Of a stretch of 64,000 bases of DNA, positions 48,862-58,376 are shown one piece after another; the first letter of the stretch is position 1; each line of letters starts with the position of its first letter. Origin of the DNA: Methylomonas sp. (GTDB lineage Bacteria > Pseudomonadota > Gammaproteobacteria > Methylococcales > Methylomonadaceae). The translations under genes were made by a program, and so were the position numbers. Where the stretch lies: assembly GCA_026988155.1 (NCBI GenBank), contig JALSLW010000074.1, forward strand, positions 31,041 through 95,040, given 5' to 3'. Below the pieces are notes generated by a model. It searched no databases and had not been told where the DNA came from. It saw nothing but the letters and a program-made list of their open reading frames with translations.

Positions 48862-48910
48862 TTCACATAAACTTCACAATAAATTCACAAGCTCTTCAAC
48901 CGATCTTCAA
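48862..48910 (+). promoter_or_regulatory. Candidate CreB operator: five TTCA(C/A) units at exact 11-bp period
   Basis: TTCACATAAAC TTCACAATAAA TTCACAAGCTC TTCAACCGATC TTCAA; first three units match cre-tag TTCAC-N6-TTCAC. Confidence 0.75.
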
Positions 48911-48969
48911 TTCCTTTTTTTAAACTGCTATTCACGGTGGCATTCACCGGTTAACGTCAAAAAGAGGAC

Positions 48970-50979
48970 ATGATTATGAAATCCATTAATTTATACCGGC
49001 TATTAAGTATTTTAGCCTTTCTATTTTTTCATCCCAGCCTTTTGGCAAATGAAACCGTCGTAGATAAAACCCTATCGCCCTATTTTAAAGTTATTGGGGA
49101 AGGTACGGGCAATCTGGAAAACCTGCCTTTGCAGCGCACCTCGGCACAAGTTGATATTGTCGGTGTTATTGCCGATGTAAAAATTCGCCAGATCTATCAA
49201 AATAGAGGCGAGACAGCCATTGAAGCTATCTATGTTTTCCCAGGGTCGACAAAATCGGCCGTTTACGGGATGACAATGACCATAGGCGACCGGGTTGTGG
49301 TCGCAAAAATAAAAGAACGAGAAGCTGCCAAAACGGCCTATACCCAAGCTAAAAAACAGGGCAAACGGGCATCGCTTCTGGAACAGCATCGCCCGAATGT
49401 TTTTCAGATGAATGTTGCTAACATTATGCCTGGAGATCGGGTTATTGTGGAATTATCCTACACTGAGCTGATTATTCCAGAACAAGGGGTTTATAAATTT
49501 GTCTACCCTGCTGTAGTAGGGCCACGCTATTCTGAAGCCTTGGCAGAAGATACTCCGGATTCTGAGAACTGGATAGCCAATCCCTATTTACACAAAAATT
49601 CTGCACCACCTTATAGCTTTGATATTAAGGCCTCAATTTCAGCTGGCATCCCCATTCAGGCATTAAATTCTCCATCTCATAAAATACAGGTAGATTATGA
49701 TCCGCGGGGCACTGCCAATGTTAGCCTTAAAACAAAAGACAGTCGACAGGCTGACCGAGATTACATCCTTCGCTATCAGCTGCGTGGAAAAGAAATAAAA
49801 ACGGGTTTGCTATTGCACAAAGGCGAACACGAAAATTTCTTCCTATTAATGTCACAGCCGCCTAAAAAAACCACCCCGGAAAAAATTCCTCCCCGTGAAT
49901 ACATTTTTGTGGTGGACGTTTCAGGCTCAATGCATGGTTTCCCATTAGATACCAGCAAAAGGCTGATGACAGAATTATTATCAAATTTACGGCCAACAGA
50001 TTCTTTCAATATCCTATTTTTTTCTGGCGGTTCTTCAGCACTTGCTAAAAGCTCACTGCCCGTCACTAGCAACAATATAGCAAAAGCCATTAGCATGATG
50101 GAAAACCAGCAAGGCGGCGGAGGTACACAATTGCTTCCGGCATTAAAACGTGCCATGGATTTGCCAGCGGAAAAATCAACCTCCCGCAGCTTTGTTATCA
50201 TCACCGATGGCTATGTTTCAATTGAAAAAGAAGCCTTTCAGTATGTTAAAGATAATTTAAACAATGCCAATTTCTTTTCCTTTGGCATAGGCTCGGGCAT
50301 CAACCGTTTTTTGATAGAAGGATTAGCACGAGCAGGCAAAGGCGAACCTTTTTTCATTACTTCCGGTTCAGAAGCATTCAAGGTCGCTCAACGATTCCTC
50401 GAATATATCGAAACACCTGTATTGACAGGTATTGATATTAACTTTGATGAGTTTGAAGTCTACGATGTAGAACCTCAGCAAACCCCAGACCTATTTGCCG
50501 AAAGACCGTTAATCATTTATGGAAAATGGCGTGGCAACACAACTGGAAAAATACAGATAAAAGGCTATCAGGGAGAATCCATTTATTCTGAAACTATTGA
50601 AGTCAACAAAGCAGAAGCAAGCAGCAATAAAGCTTTACGCTATTTATGGGCAAGAAACAGAATTGCTGAATTGGGTGACTTTGAAAAACTAAGACCCGAC
50701 TCAGAACAAAAAGCTGAAATCACAGCACTGGGGCTAACCTATAACCTGCTCACTGCATACACATCATTTATTGCAGTGGATGAGGCAATTGCCAACTCAG
50801 AAAGAAAAAGTCAGCAAGTAAAACAGCCTCTGCCTTTGCCAAAAGGTGTTTCCGAACTGGCTGTGGGCGGCATTGTTCCAACAACACCAGAACCTGAAAT
50901 TCTAAGTTTGCTGGGTGTATTGGCAATACTGTTTAGCACACGCCTATTGCCTAAATTTAAAAAAACCGGAAAGGCTTAA
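48970..50979 (+). CDS. VIT and vWA domain protein with signal peptide and PEP-CTERM-like exosortase sorting signal
   Basis: N-terminal signal sequence; VIT-type domain; MIDAS-like VVDVSGSMHG; C-terminus VPTTPEPEILSLLGVLAILFSTRLLPKFKKTGKA (PEP motif + TM + basic tail). Confidence 0.88.
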   Translation: MIMKSINLYRLLSILAFLFFHPSLLANETVVDKTLSPYFKVIGEGTGNLENLPLQRTSAQVDIVGVIADVKIRQIYQNRGETAIEAIYVFPGSTKSAVYGMTMTIGDRVVVAKIKEREAAKTAYTQAKKQGKRASLLEQHRPNVFQMNVANIMPGDRVIVELSYTELIIPEQGVYKFVYPAVVGPRYSEALAEDTPDSENWIANPYLHKNSAPPYSFDIKASISAGIPIQALNSPSHKIQVDYDPRGTANVSLKTKDSRQADRDYILRYQLRGKEIKTGLLLHKGEHENFFLLMSQPPKKTTPEKIPPREYIFVVDVSGSMHGFPLDTSKRLMTELLSNLRPTDSFNILFFSGGSSALAKSSLPVTSNNIAKAISMMENQQGGGGTQLLPALKRAMDLPAEKSTSRSFVIITDGYVSIEKEAFQYVKDNLNNANFFSFGIGSGINRFLIEGLARAGKGEPFFITSGSEAFKVAQRFLEYIETPVLTGIDINFDEFEVYDVEPQQTPDLFAERPLIIYGKWRGNTTGKIQIKGYQGESIYSETIEVNKAEASSNKALRYLWARNRIAELGDFEKLRPDSEQKAEITALGLTYNLLTAYTSFIAVDEAIANSERKSQQVKQPLPLPKGVSELAVGGIVPTTPEPEILSLLGVLAILFSTRLLPKFKKTGKA

Positions 50980-50981
50980 TC

Positions 50982-51770
50982 ATGTTATCTACAAGAGTAT
51001 TTTTAACAGCACAGCTGACAGCCTACTGGTCAGTATGGAATTGGTATCTCCGCCGAATGCTTGATGGTTCTGATGAACCCTGGGGAATTGTCGCATTAGC
51101 AAGCGTCGTTTTTCTGCTGATAAAAAGGCAAACATGGACAGCACCTAACGCGTCAACAGTCATCATCTCATCAGTTATTGCAATACTTTATACCCTTGGC
51201 TATAACCACCTTCCTCCTCTCTTTAGAGGAGGAATTGCCGTAGTTGCTATCGGCTTTTCTATTAGCTCAATCTGCTACAGACGAACCCTGCAAACAGGCA
51301 TAATCGGCTTGATGCTGTTGTCGCTGCCATTAATTGCATCACTGCAATTTTACGGCGGCTTTCCGATTCGGGTCATTACGGCACACATATCATCCTATCT
51401 TATTGGCTTGATGGGATACGCCGTTCATCCTCAAGGTACATTGCTCTATTGGCTAGGCGAAGTCATAGCCGTCGATGCGCCCTGCGCCGGCATTAAAATG
51501 CTCTGGACAGGCCTGTATTTAAACTTTACCTTGGCCGCATGGCGTGAACTGAATTTTTTAACAACCTGGCTAAGCACCAGTTTTACCTTATTTTCCGTGT
51601 TTATCGGCAATATTTTCAGAGCCACTTTATTGTTTTTTACGGAAAGCGGCATTGTCAACGCACCTGATTATACTCATCAGGCAGTTGGCCTGCTGGTTTT
51701 TGCCATAGTTGCAGTCGCGGTATTTGGCTTTCATCATCTAAACCAAAGGCAATCACCATGCGCTATTTAA
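50982..51770 (+). CDS. Exosortase/archaeosortase family protein
   Basis: Polytopic membrane protein with AVDAPCAGIKMLWTGLY (Cys), IGNIFRATLLFF (Arg) and DYTHQAVGLLVF (His) catalytic-region motifs. Confidence 0.88.
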   Translation: MLSTRVFLTAQLTAYWSVWNWYLRRMLDGSDEPWGIVALASVVFLLIKRQTWTAPNASTVIISSVIAILYTLGYNHLPPLFRGGIAVVAIGFSISSICYRRTLQTGIIGLMLLSLPLIASLQFYGGFPIRVITAHISSYLIGLMGYAVHPQGTLLYWLGEVIAVDAPCAGIKMLWTGLYLNFTLAAWRELNFLTTWLSTSFTLFSVFIGNIFRATLLFFTESGIVNAPDYTHQAVGLLVFAIVAVAVFGFHHLNQRQSPCAI

Positions 51771-52276
51771 TATTTATTGCCCTGCATTTATGTACGGGCC
51801 TAATCCCCTTTGCCAACGGGGAAAACGGCAATCTACCGACCCCCCATACATTTCAGCTTTGGCCCACGGAATTTGAAGGCCTGCCGTTAACTCGTCTACC
51901 AATGACGGATAAGGAGAGGGGCTTTAGCAAAGGCTTCCCAGGGAAAATCGCACGTTTTACAGATGGTTCAAGGGAAATTATTATTCGCTATATAGAAAAG
52001 CCTTCTCGAAAAGTGCACCCCTCAGCTGACTGTTTTCGCGGTTCAGGCTATAAAGTTAAGCCACAGCCAATCAGCCGAGACCAAAACAGCCATTTATGGG
52101 GATGCGTATTAGCAGAGAGAAATGGCATAAGCTATCAGGTTTGCGAACGAATCTACGATCAGGCCGGTAACAGCTGGTATGACGTCTCTTCCTGGTTCTG
52201 GTCGGCCCTGCTAGAAAGTAGGCAAGGGCCTTGGTGGGCAGTTACAGTGGCTGAACAGAAATATCATAAACAATAG
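51758..52276 (+). CDS. EpsI-like exosortase-associated secreted protein
   Basis: Signal peptide; KVHPSADCFRGSGYKVKPQPI resembles the EpsI HxPxxCxxGxGW region; overlaps exosortase ORF by 13 bp. Confidence 0.65.
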   Translation: MRYLIFIALHLCTGLIPFANGENGNLPTPHTFQLWPTEFEGLPLTRLPMTDKERGFSKGFPGKIARFTDGSREIIIRYIEKPSRKVHPSADCFRGSGYKVKPQPISRDQNSHLWGCVLAERNGISYQVCERIYDQAGNSWYDVSSWFWSALLESRQGPWWAVTVAEQKYHKQ

Positions 52277-52307
52277 GAAGTGCAAAAAGGCCTAGAGGCC
52301 ACTATTC

Positions 52308-52349
52308 AAAATAGCCTGTGTAAAGAAGTGATACATAGGCTATTTTTTT
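52308..52349 (+). terminator. Rho-independent terminator closing the exosortase operon
   Basis: AAATAGCCTGTGTA-AAGAAGTGA-TACATAGGCTATTTTTTT: long stem plus T tract. Confidence 0.88.
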
Positions 52350-52660
52350 AAATATTTCTCAACCTTTAAAGAACCATGAAATATCCCAAGTATTTCTACT
52401 AAATTATCTTTACTCAACAACTATGGACTGAAAGTGCATAGCTTTAAACTGCGACCTGGAACAATAAAAAAAACAGTCCTGATTACATATTAAAACGTTC
52501 AGAGCAAAGGAATTAAGATAGGTCAAGGCTATCGCACAAACAGTATTGGAATCAGATAACGAATTACAAAATTCCAGCTTTTCTTACTTTAACACCTAAA
52601 GATATTGGGGGCACAATTCAGAACCTGAACATACCTCTAAAAAGTTAGTTTCACGCTATA

Positions 52661-54088
52661 TTATTCATGAAATACAAAACAGTTTTTCCCTTTTTCTTTT
52701 GCTATATACATAGCTCCATCAGATAAATTCATTAAATCAACAACAGTATCCCCATCACTAGGGCATATTGCAACTCCTATACTTAATGAAACATGGATAG
52801 TATTCCCTTCTACCCTAATTGCTTCATTAACAGCAGAAGAAATTCGAGTCAATGAATGAGCAATGCCTTCATTTGTATCGACCCCCTCTAGGATGATCAA
52901 AAATTCATCACCGCCCAGCCTAATTAGTGAGTCCTCTTCTCTAATAAAACCACTAATGCGTTGAACAACTATTTTAAGAACAGAATCACCAATATTATGA
53001 CCAAATATGTCATTCACCTCCTTAAAGCCGTCAACATCGACAAAACAAATGGCACTCACCGTTTTATGACGGTGCGCCATGGCAATCACATGGTGTAAAC
53101 GCTCCTTCAAAAGGTTTCTATTTGGTAGGCCTGTTAAGTAATCATAAATTGCCATTGATTTTAACTTTTCTTCGGATTCCTTTTTTTCATTAAAAAGTGT
53201 GCCAACGATGAGAACTAAAAAAACATGAGCAAGAATAAAAAAATTCAAGTCAATAAGGTTATAAAGTGATTCCCCATAAGTAAAAACACCAGATTCAATA
53301 TAGACGGCATAAAGAGACGTAATAGAAATAATTATTGTTGCAGTGTAAGCTAAAATAATATTTTTATGGAGTGCAATAGAAACGACCAAAGGCATAGTTA
53401 TTGTCATTAATATAGCGAGGCTTTTTATTGGAAAGGTAATTAAAATCAGATAACTTAATAAGCTAAAAAAGAGAATATGAATAACAATATCCTTAATTTG
53501 TAGCTTTTTAAAATTAGAATAAAGCAATAAGAGAAAAGGAGTGAATAAAACCTGCCCCATTGTGTTGCCAAACCACCAAGAGAATACATTTTTTAAATAG
53601 GCTTGCCAATCGGAAACTGAAGAAAACACCAAGACAAGATTACCAAATAGTGCACTAATGGGTTGCAGAACTAAGCTAATGATAAGCATTAATCCTGCAA
53701 TATCTTTTAGTTGCTTTAGTGATTTATTTAATTCAAAATGCTTAAATAAAAGAACGCCAATAATGGACTCAGCACTATTAACAGCCGCGATACATATTGC
53801 GGGAAGTGGCATTACCCCCGCATCTAAACCCAACAAAAACTGTCCAATCAATACTCCACCCCATATCGCTCGTCCATAGATAAGCATAGCGGCTAAAGCA
53901 AAGCCTTCAGGTATAAAATAAACAATCGTGACAATGTTATTTTCTTGTGAAACAAGGAGGCTTAGCTTTCCAGTGATAAAATAAATTATTGTAAGAGTAA
54001 TAATTTTATATAAACATAAAAACTGGGGATAGAGTTTGTATTTTTTGCTCTCAAACAAATGACATACTCCTTGAAATTTAGTGGACAT
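52661..54088 (-). CDS. MASE1-type membrane sensor diguanylate cyclase (GGDEF)
   Basis: Multiple TM helices, then YDYLTGLPNRNLLKERL and LIRLGGDEFLIILEG (intact GGDEF). Confidence 0.85.
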   Translation of the reverse strand: MSTKFQGVCHLFESKKYKLYPQFLCLYKIITLTIIYFITGKLSLLVSQENNIVTIVYFIPEGFALAAMLIYGRAIWGGVLIGQFLLGLDAGVMPLPAICIAAVNSAESIIGVLLFKHFELNKSLKQLKDIAGLMLIISLVLQPISALFGNLVLVFSSVSDWQAYLKNVFSWWFGNTMGQVLFTPFLLLLYSNFKKLQIKDIVIHILFFSLLSYLILITFPIKSLAILMTITMPLVVSIALHKNIILAYTATIIISITSLYAVYIESGVFTYGESLYNLIDLNFFILAHVFLVLIVGTLFNEKKESEEKLKSMAIYDYLTGLPNRNLLKERLHHVIAMAHRHKTVSAICFVDVDGFKEVNDIFGHNIGDSVLKIVVQRISGFIREEDSLIRLGGDEFLIILEGVDTNEGIAHSLTRISSAVNEAIRVEGNTIHVSLSIGVAICPSDGDTVVDLMNLSDGAMYIAKEKGKNCFVFHE

Positions 54089-54193
54089 AAGTTAGAGTTG
54101 CGTTATTTTTCTCCGAAGGAACCATCGAAGTAAGACGGCCAGTGGCCCTGTTAAACAAAGGTGTCTCGAAACCAATTTCAATTATTTCTCACC

Positions 54194-54754
54194 CTACTCA
54201 GCAATAGCGGACTGCTCTTTAAGCCACTTAACCAGCTCTTCTTCTTTAACAATTCCCATATGTTTAACCATGGCATTATTTTTATCAAAAAAATAAGTTA
54301 ATGGCAACTCCCCGCGCCAGTGCGGATTAATATCAAAATACAGCCTTTCAGCAAAGTTATCTGCAAAAACCCAAGTTTCTGTGCCTGTAAGGTTTTTAGC
54401 TTTTAACAGCTTTTGTACTGACTCATCCTCAAGGAATGGGTCAGTAGTGATCGTTATTAACTTAACCTGTGGATATTCCTTCATTATCTGGCCAAATAGA
54501 GCCAGCTCTTTCATGCAATAGGCACAGGTGACAGACCAAAAGGCAATAATGTAGGGCCTATCTTTATTTTGTTGCAGGATTTGATTAAATGAACCTTTAA
54601 CAAAAGGTTTATAAGCACTTTCACTAGCAATGCCATCTGTACTGTTTAAACAGCAAACCGCAATGAGGGCTATAAAAGTCATTTTAAATTTACTAAAAAT
54701 ATTTTGATTCATTTTATTTATTGCATGACTAAAAAAATTAACATCTGAAGCCAT
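54194..54754 (-). CDS. TlpA/thioredoxin-like secreted protein (CxxC)
   Basis: PYIIAFWSVTCAYCMKELALFGQIMKEYPQVKLITITTD; N-terminal hydrophobic segment. Confidence 0.82.
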   Translation of the reverse strand: MASDVNFFSHAINKMNQNIFSKFKMTFIALIAVCCLNSTDGIASESAYKPFVKGSFNQILQQNKDRPYIIAFWSVTCAYCMKELALFGQIMKEYPQVKLITITTDPFLEDESVQKLLKAKNLTGTETWVFADNFAERLYFDINPHWRGELPLTYFFDKNNAMVKHMGIVKEEELVKWLKEQSAIAE

Positions 54755-54849
54755 AGTTTTTCCCTTTCTCGAGTTTATAGCAACTGTTTTTTTGAATTTA
54801 ACCTTTATGGGCTATAATTGGCGGTTTTTTATTCTTTGAAGTAATCGCC

Positions 54850-55767
54850 GTGTCTAGCACAAATAACGATTTATCAACCTTTCAAGGGCTAATCCTAGCC
54901 TTACAGCAATACTGGTCTGAGCAAGGCTGTATTTTATTGCAGCCTTTGGATCAGGAAGTAGGAGCAGGCACGTTCCATCCGGCTACCTTTTTGCGTGCCA
55001 TAGGCCCAGAACCTTGGAATGCGGCTTACGTGCAGCCTTCAAGAAGACCTACCGATGGACGTTTTGGAGAAAATCCTATGCGTCTTCAGCATTATTATCA
55101 GTTTCAGGTGATTCTAAAACCCTCTCCCGACAATATTCAGGAACTGTATTTAAATTCATTAAAGCATTTAGACCTGGATTTACTTGAGCATGATGTACGC
55201 TTTGTAGAAGATAATTGGGAATCGCCTACTTTAGGTGCATGGGGATTAGGCTGGGAAGTCTGGCTAAATGGCATGGAAGTATCTCAATTCACCTATTTCC
55301 AACAGGTGGGGGGCTTAGAGTGCAAACCTGTGAGCGGCGAATTGACCTATGGCCTTGAGCGCATTGCCATGTATATCCAGGGCGTTGAAAGCGTTTATGA
55401 TTTAGTCTGGACGCATAGCCCCCAGGGAACAGTAACTTACGGCGATGTTTTCCATCAAAATGAAGTTGAAATGTCAGAATATAATTTTGACCATGCCAAT
55501 GTTGATTTCCTGTTCAGCTGTTTTGATACCTATGAACAGGAATGTCAAAAGCTGATTGAAAAAGACCTGCCTCTACCCGCCTATGAAATGGTTTTAAAAG
55601 CCTCGCATACCTTTAACCTGCTAGATGCGCGCCATGCTATTTCCGTCACCGAAAGGCAACGCTATATTTTACGGGTACGAAACTTATCCAAGTCTGTTGC
55701 TGAGGCTTATTATAATAGAAGGGAATTCTTAGGTTTTCCCATGCTGCAGACTGGGCAGGGAGAATAA
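54850..55767 (+). CDS. glyQ: Glycyl-tRNA synthetase alpha subunit
   Basis: [57 protein letters not shown]. Confidence 0.98.
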   Translation: MSSTNNDLSTFQGLILALQQYWSEQGCILLQPLDQEVGAGTFHPATFLRAIGPEPWNAAYVQPSRRPTDGRFGENPMRLQHYYQFQVILKPSPDNIQELYLNSLKHLDLDLLEHDVRFVEDNWESPTLGAWGLGWEVWLNGMEVSQFTYFQQVGGLECKPVSGELTYGLERIAMYIQGVESVYDLVWTHSPQGTVTYGDVFHQNEVEMSEYNFDHANVDFLFSCFDTYEQECQKLIEKDLPLPAYEMVLKASHTFNLLDARHAISVTERQRYILRVRNLSKSVAEAYYNRREFLGFPMLQTGQGE

Positions 55768-55769
55768 TC

Positions 55770-57833
55770 ATGACTGAAAGTAACGATTTATTATTTGAAT
55801 TAGGCTGTGAAGAACTGCCGCCAAAATCATTGCTGAAATTAAGCAATGCATTGCTTAATGGAATAAAGTCCGGGTTAAAAGAAGCTGATTTAAACTACAT
55901 ATCAGCTCATGCCTATGCTACACCTAGACGTTTAGCCGTTATCATCAAACAGTTAAATTGTGCTCAGCCTGACAAATCCGTTGAAAAACGTGGCCCAGCG
56001 ATACAGGCGGCTTTTACAGATGACGGTACGCCTAGCAAAGCTGCAGAGGGTTTTGCCAGAGGCTGTGGCACAACAGTTGATAAGCTGGATAGATTAAAAA
56101 CAGATAAAGGTGAATGGCTGGCCTTTAACCAAGAAATCAAAGGGCTGGCAACTGACCAGCTAATGCCTGAAATTATCCAAAAAAGTATTCATTTACTGCC
56201 GATTGCCAAAAGAATGCGCTGGGGCAATTACAGTACAGAGTTTGTTCGCCCTGTTCATTGGTGTGTACTGCTTTTTGGCGAAAAAGTCATTGATGCCAAA
56301 ATTTTAGGTTTAAAAACAGGCAATCAATCGCATGGCCATCGTTTTCATGCACCTCAAGCCATCACCATTGACTCTGCAGATAGCTATTTAGCAACATTAG
56401 AGCAAAACTACGTTATTGCCGATTTTAGTCAGCGTCAGGCACTTATAAAAGATGAGGCAACAATTTCTGCGGATCTAGTTAATGGAATGCCCCACATTGA
56501 ACAGGATTTACTAGAAGAAATTACCGCCTTAAATGAATGGCCTATCCCTGTAATAGGCAATTTTGAATCACGTTTTCTTAATTTGCCTAACGAAGTATTG
56601 ATTACCACCATGCAAATCAATCAGAAATACTTCCCTATCAAGAACAAAGAAGGTGACCTGCTGCCTCACTTCATTACTTTTAGCAATATTGAAAGCAGTC
56701 GCCCTCTATCCATCCAGGAAGGCAATGAGCGCGTTATTATGCCTCGCCTTGCCGATGCCGAGTTTTTCTGGAATCAGGACCGAAAACAAAAACTGGAAGA
56801 CCGTGTTGCCAGTTTGGACTCCATCATTTTTCAAAAGACACTGGGAACACTGGCAGATAAAACCTCGCGTGTTGAAAACCTGGCCGAGCACATTGCCCAA
56901 CTGCTAAAAGCAAATGTCTCTTTAGCTAAGCGGGCAGCACACCTGGCTAAAACTGATTTGATGACTGATATGGTCGGAGAATTTGCCAGCCTGCAGGGTA
57001 TTGTTGGCCGGTATTATGCTCTCGCCGACAATGAACCTAGCGAAGTTGCTGTGGCAATTGAAGAGCAGTATTTTCCAAAACAGTCAGGCAGCCCGACTCC
57101 AGCCAGTATAACGGGACAAATTCTGTCACTAGCTGAAAAAATTGACACATTAAGCGGCATCTTCAGCGCCAATCTCATTCCAACCGGCGACAAAGACCCC
57201 TATGCCTTAAGACGGGCAACGTTAGGCTCACTCAGAATCATTATTGAAAACAGCCTGGATCTGGATATTGTTGAGCTAATTCAGCTTGCTTTAACGCAGT
57301 TTAGCCATGATTTTGATAAAACCAAAACCCAGCAGCTGATTGCTGATTTTGTATTTGAGCGCTTAAAAGGCTATTGTCTGGACCACGGCCATACCGCTGA
57401 TGAATTTGAAGCGGTTATGTCAGTCAAACCCACTAAGCCTTTAGATTTTATGCAGCGCCTGCAAGCGGTTAAAGCCTTTAGACAGCTGCCAGAAGCCGAA
57501 AGCTTGGCGGCGGCCAATAAACGCATCATTAATATTCTGAAAAAATCTGATACTAAAGCTGCCGATTCGATTAGCGGATTAATTGAATCACAGGAAAAAA
57601 TTCTGCATTCTGCGGCTATTGCATCAGATAAAGACATTCAGCCTTTACTGCAGCAAAAGGATTATCAGGCAACGCTAACCCGCCTTGCTCAATTAAAAGA
57701 TGATGTTGATGCTTTTTTTGACAATGTAATGGTAAATACTGATAACCTGTCGCTACGTGCCAGCCGTTTAGCCTTGCTGTCCATGCTTTCTAATCAGTTT
57801 CTTAAAATCGCTGATATTTCCAAACTGCAGTAA
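55770..57833 (+). CDS. glyS: Glycyl-tRNA synthetase beta subunit
   Basis: LLFELGCEELPPKSL; KYFPIKNKEGDLLPHFITFSNIES. Confidence 0.97.
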   Translation: MTESNDLLFELGCEELPPKSLLKLSNALLNGIKSGLKEADLNYISAHAYATPRRLAVIIKQLNCAQPDKSVEKRGPAIQAAFTDDGTPSKAAEGFARGCGTTVDKLDRLKTDKGEWLAFNQEIKGLATDQLMPEIIQKSIHLLPIAKRMRWGNYSTEFVRPVHWCVLLFGEKVIDAKILGLKTGNQSHGHRFHAPQAITIDSADSYLATLEQNYVIADFSQRQALIKDEATISADLVNGMPHIEQDLLEEITALNEWPIPVIGNFESRFLNLPNEVLITTMQINQKYFPIKNKEGDLLPHFITFSNIESSRPLSIQEGNERVIMPRLADAEFFWNQDRKQKLEDRVASLDSIIFQKTLGTLADKTSRVENLAEHIAQLLKANVSLAKRAAHLAKTDLMTDMVGEFASLQGIVGRYYALADNEPSEVAVAIEEQYFPKQSGSPTPASITGQILSLAEKIDTLSGIFSANLIPTGDKDPYALRRATLGSLRIIIENSLDLDIVELIQLALTQFSHDFDKTKTQQLIADFVFERLKGYCLDHGHTADEFEAVMSVKPTKPLDFMQRLQAVKAFRQLPEAESLAAANKRIINILKKSDTKAADSISGLIESQEKILHSAAIASDKDIQPLLQQKDYQATLTRLAQLKDDVDAFFDNVMVNTDNLSLRASRLALLSMLSNQFLKIADISKLQ

Positions 57834-58376
57834 ATGACACAGGCTTACGTTTTATTGGACCGTGATGGAGTCATTAATCATGACTCAGATGACTATATCA
57901 AATCCCCAGATGAGTGGGTGCCTATTGAAGACAGTCTTGAAGCAATTGCATTATTGAATAGGCATGGCTATAAAGTAGCTGTTATTACCAATCAGTCGGG
58001 TATCAGCAGAAGACTTTACGATGAAACGGTGCTCGCTGAAATGCACCGGAAAATGCATCAAATGACAGAAGTCAAAGGCGGAAAAATCGAAGCCATTTAT
58101 CACTGTCCTCACAGCCCCGATGATAACTGTGATTGCCGAAAACCTAAGCCAGGCCTATTAAACAGGTTTTCCAAAGAATTTAACAAGCCATTATCTGATG
58201 TCTATTTTATCGGCGATAAATTAGCCGATATCCAGGCTGCCGAGGCCGCTGGCGCCAAGCCCATGCTGGTTAAAACAGGTAAAGGCCTAAATACTTTAGA
58301 TAAAAACCCAATCATTAACGCCCCTATTTTTGAAAACCTTTATGACGCAGCAAAATTTATCATCTCAGAAAAATAG
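57834..58376 (+). CDS. gmhB: D-glycero-beta-D-manno-heptose 1,7-bisphosphate 7-phosphatase
   Basis: YVLLDRDGVINHDSDDYIKSPDEW; HCPHSPDDNCDCRKPKPG. Confidence 0.92.
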   Translation: MTQAYVLLDRDGVINHDSDDYIKSPDEWVPIEDSLEAIALLNRHGYKVAVITNQSGISRRLYDETVLAEMHRKMHQMTEVKGGKIEAIYHCPHSPDDNCDCRKPKPGLLNRFSKEFNKPLSDVYFIGDKLADIQAAEAAGAKPMLVKTGKGLNTLDKNPIINAPIFENLYDAAKFIISEK

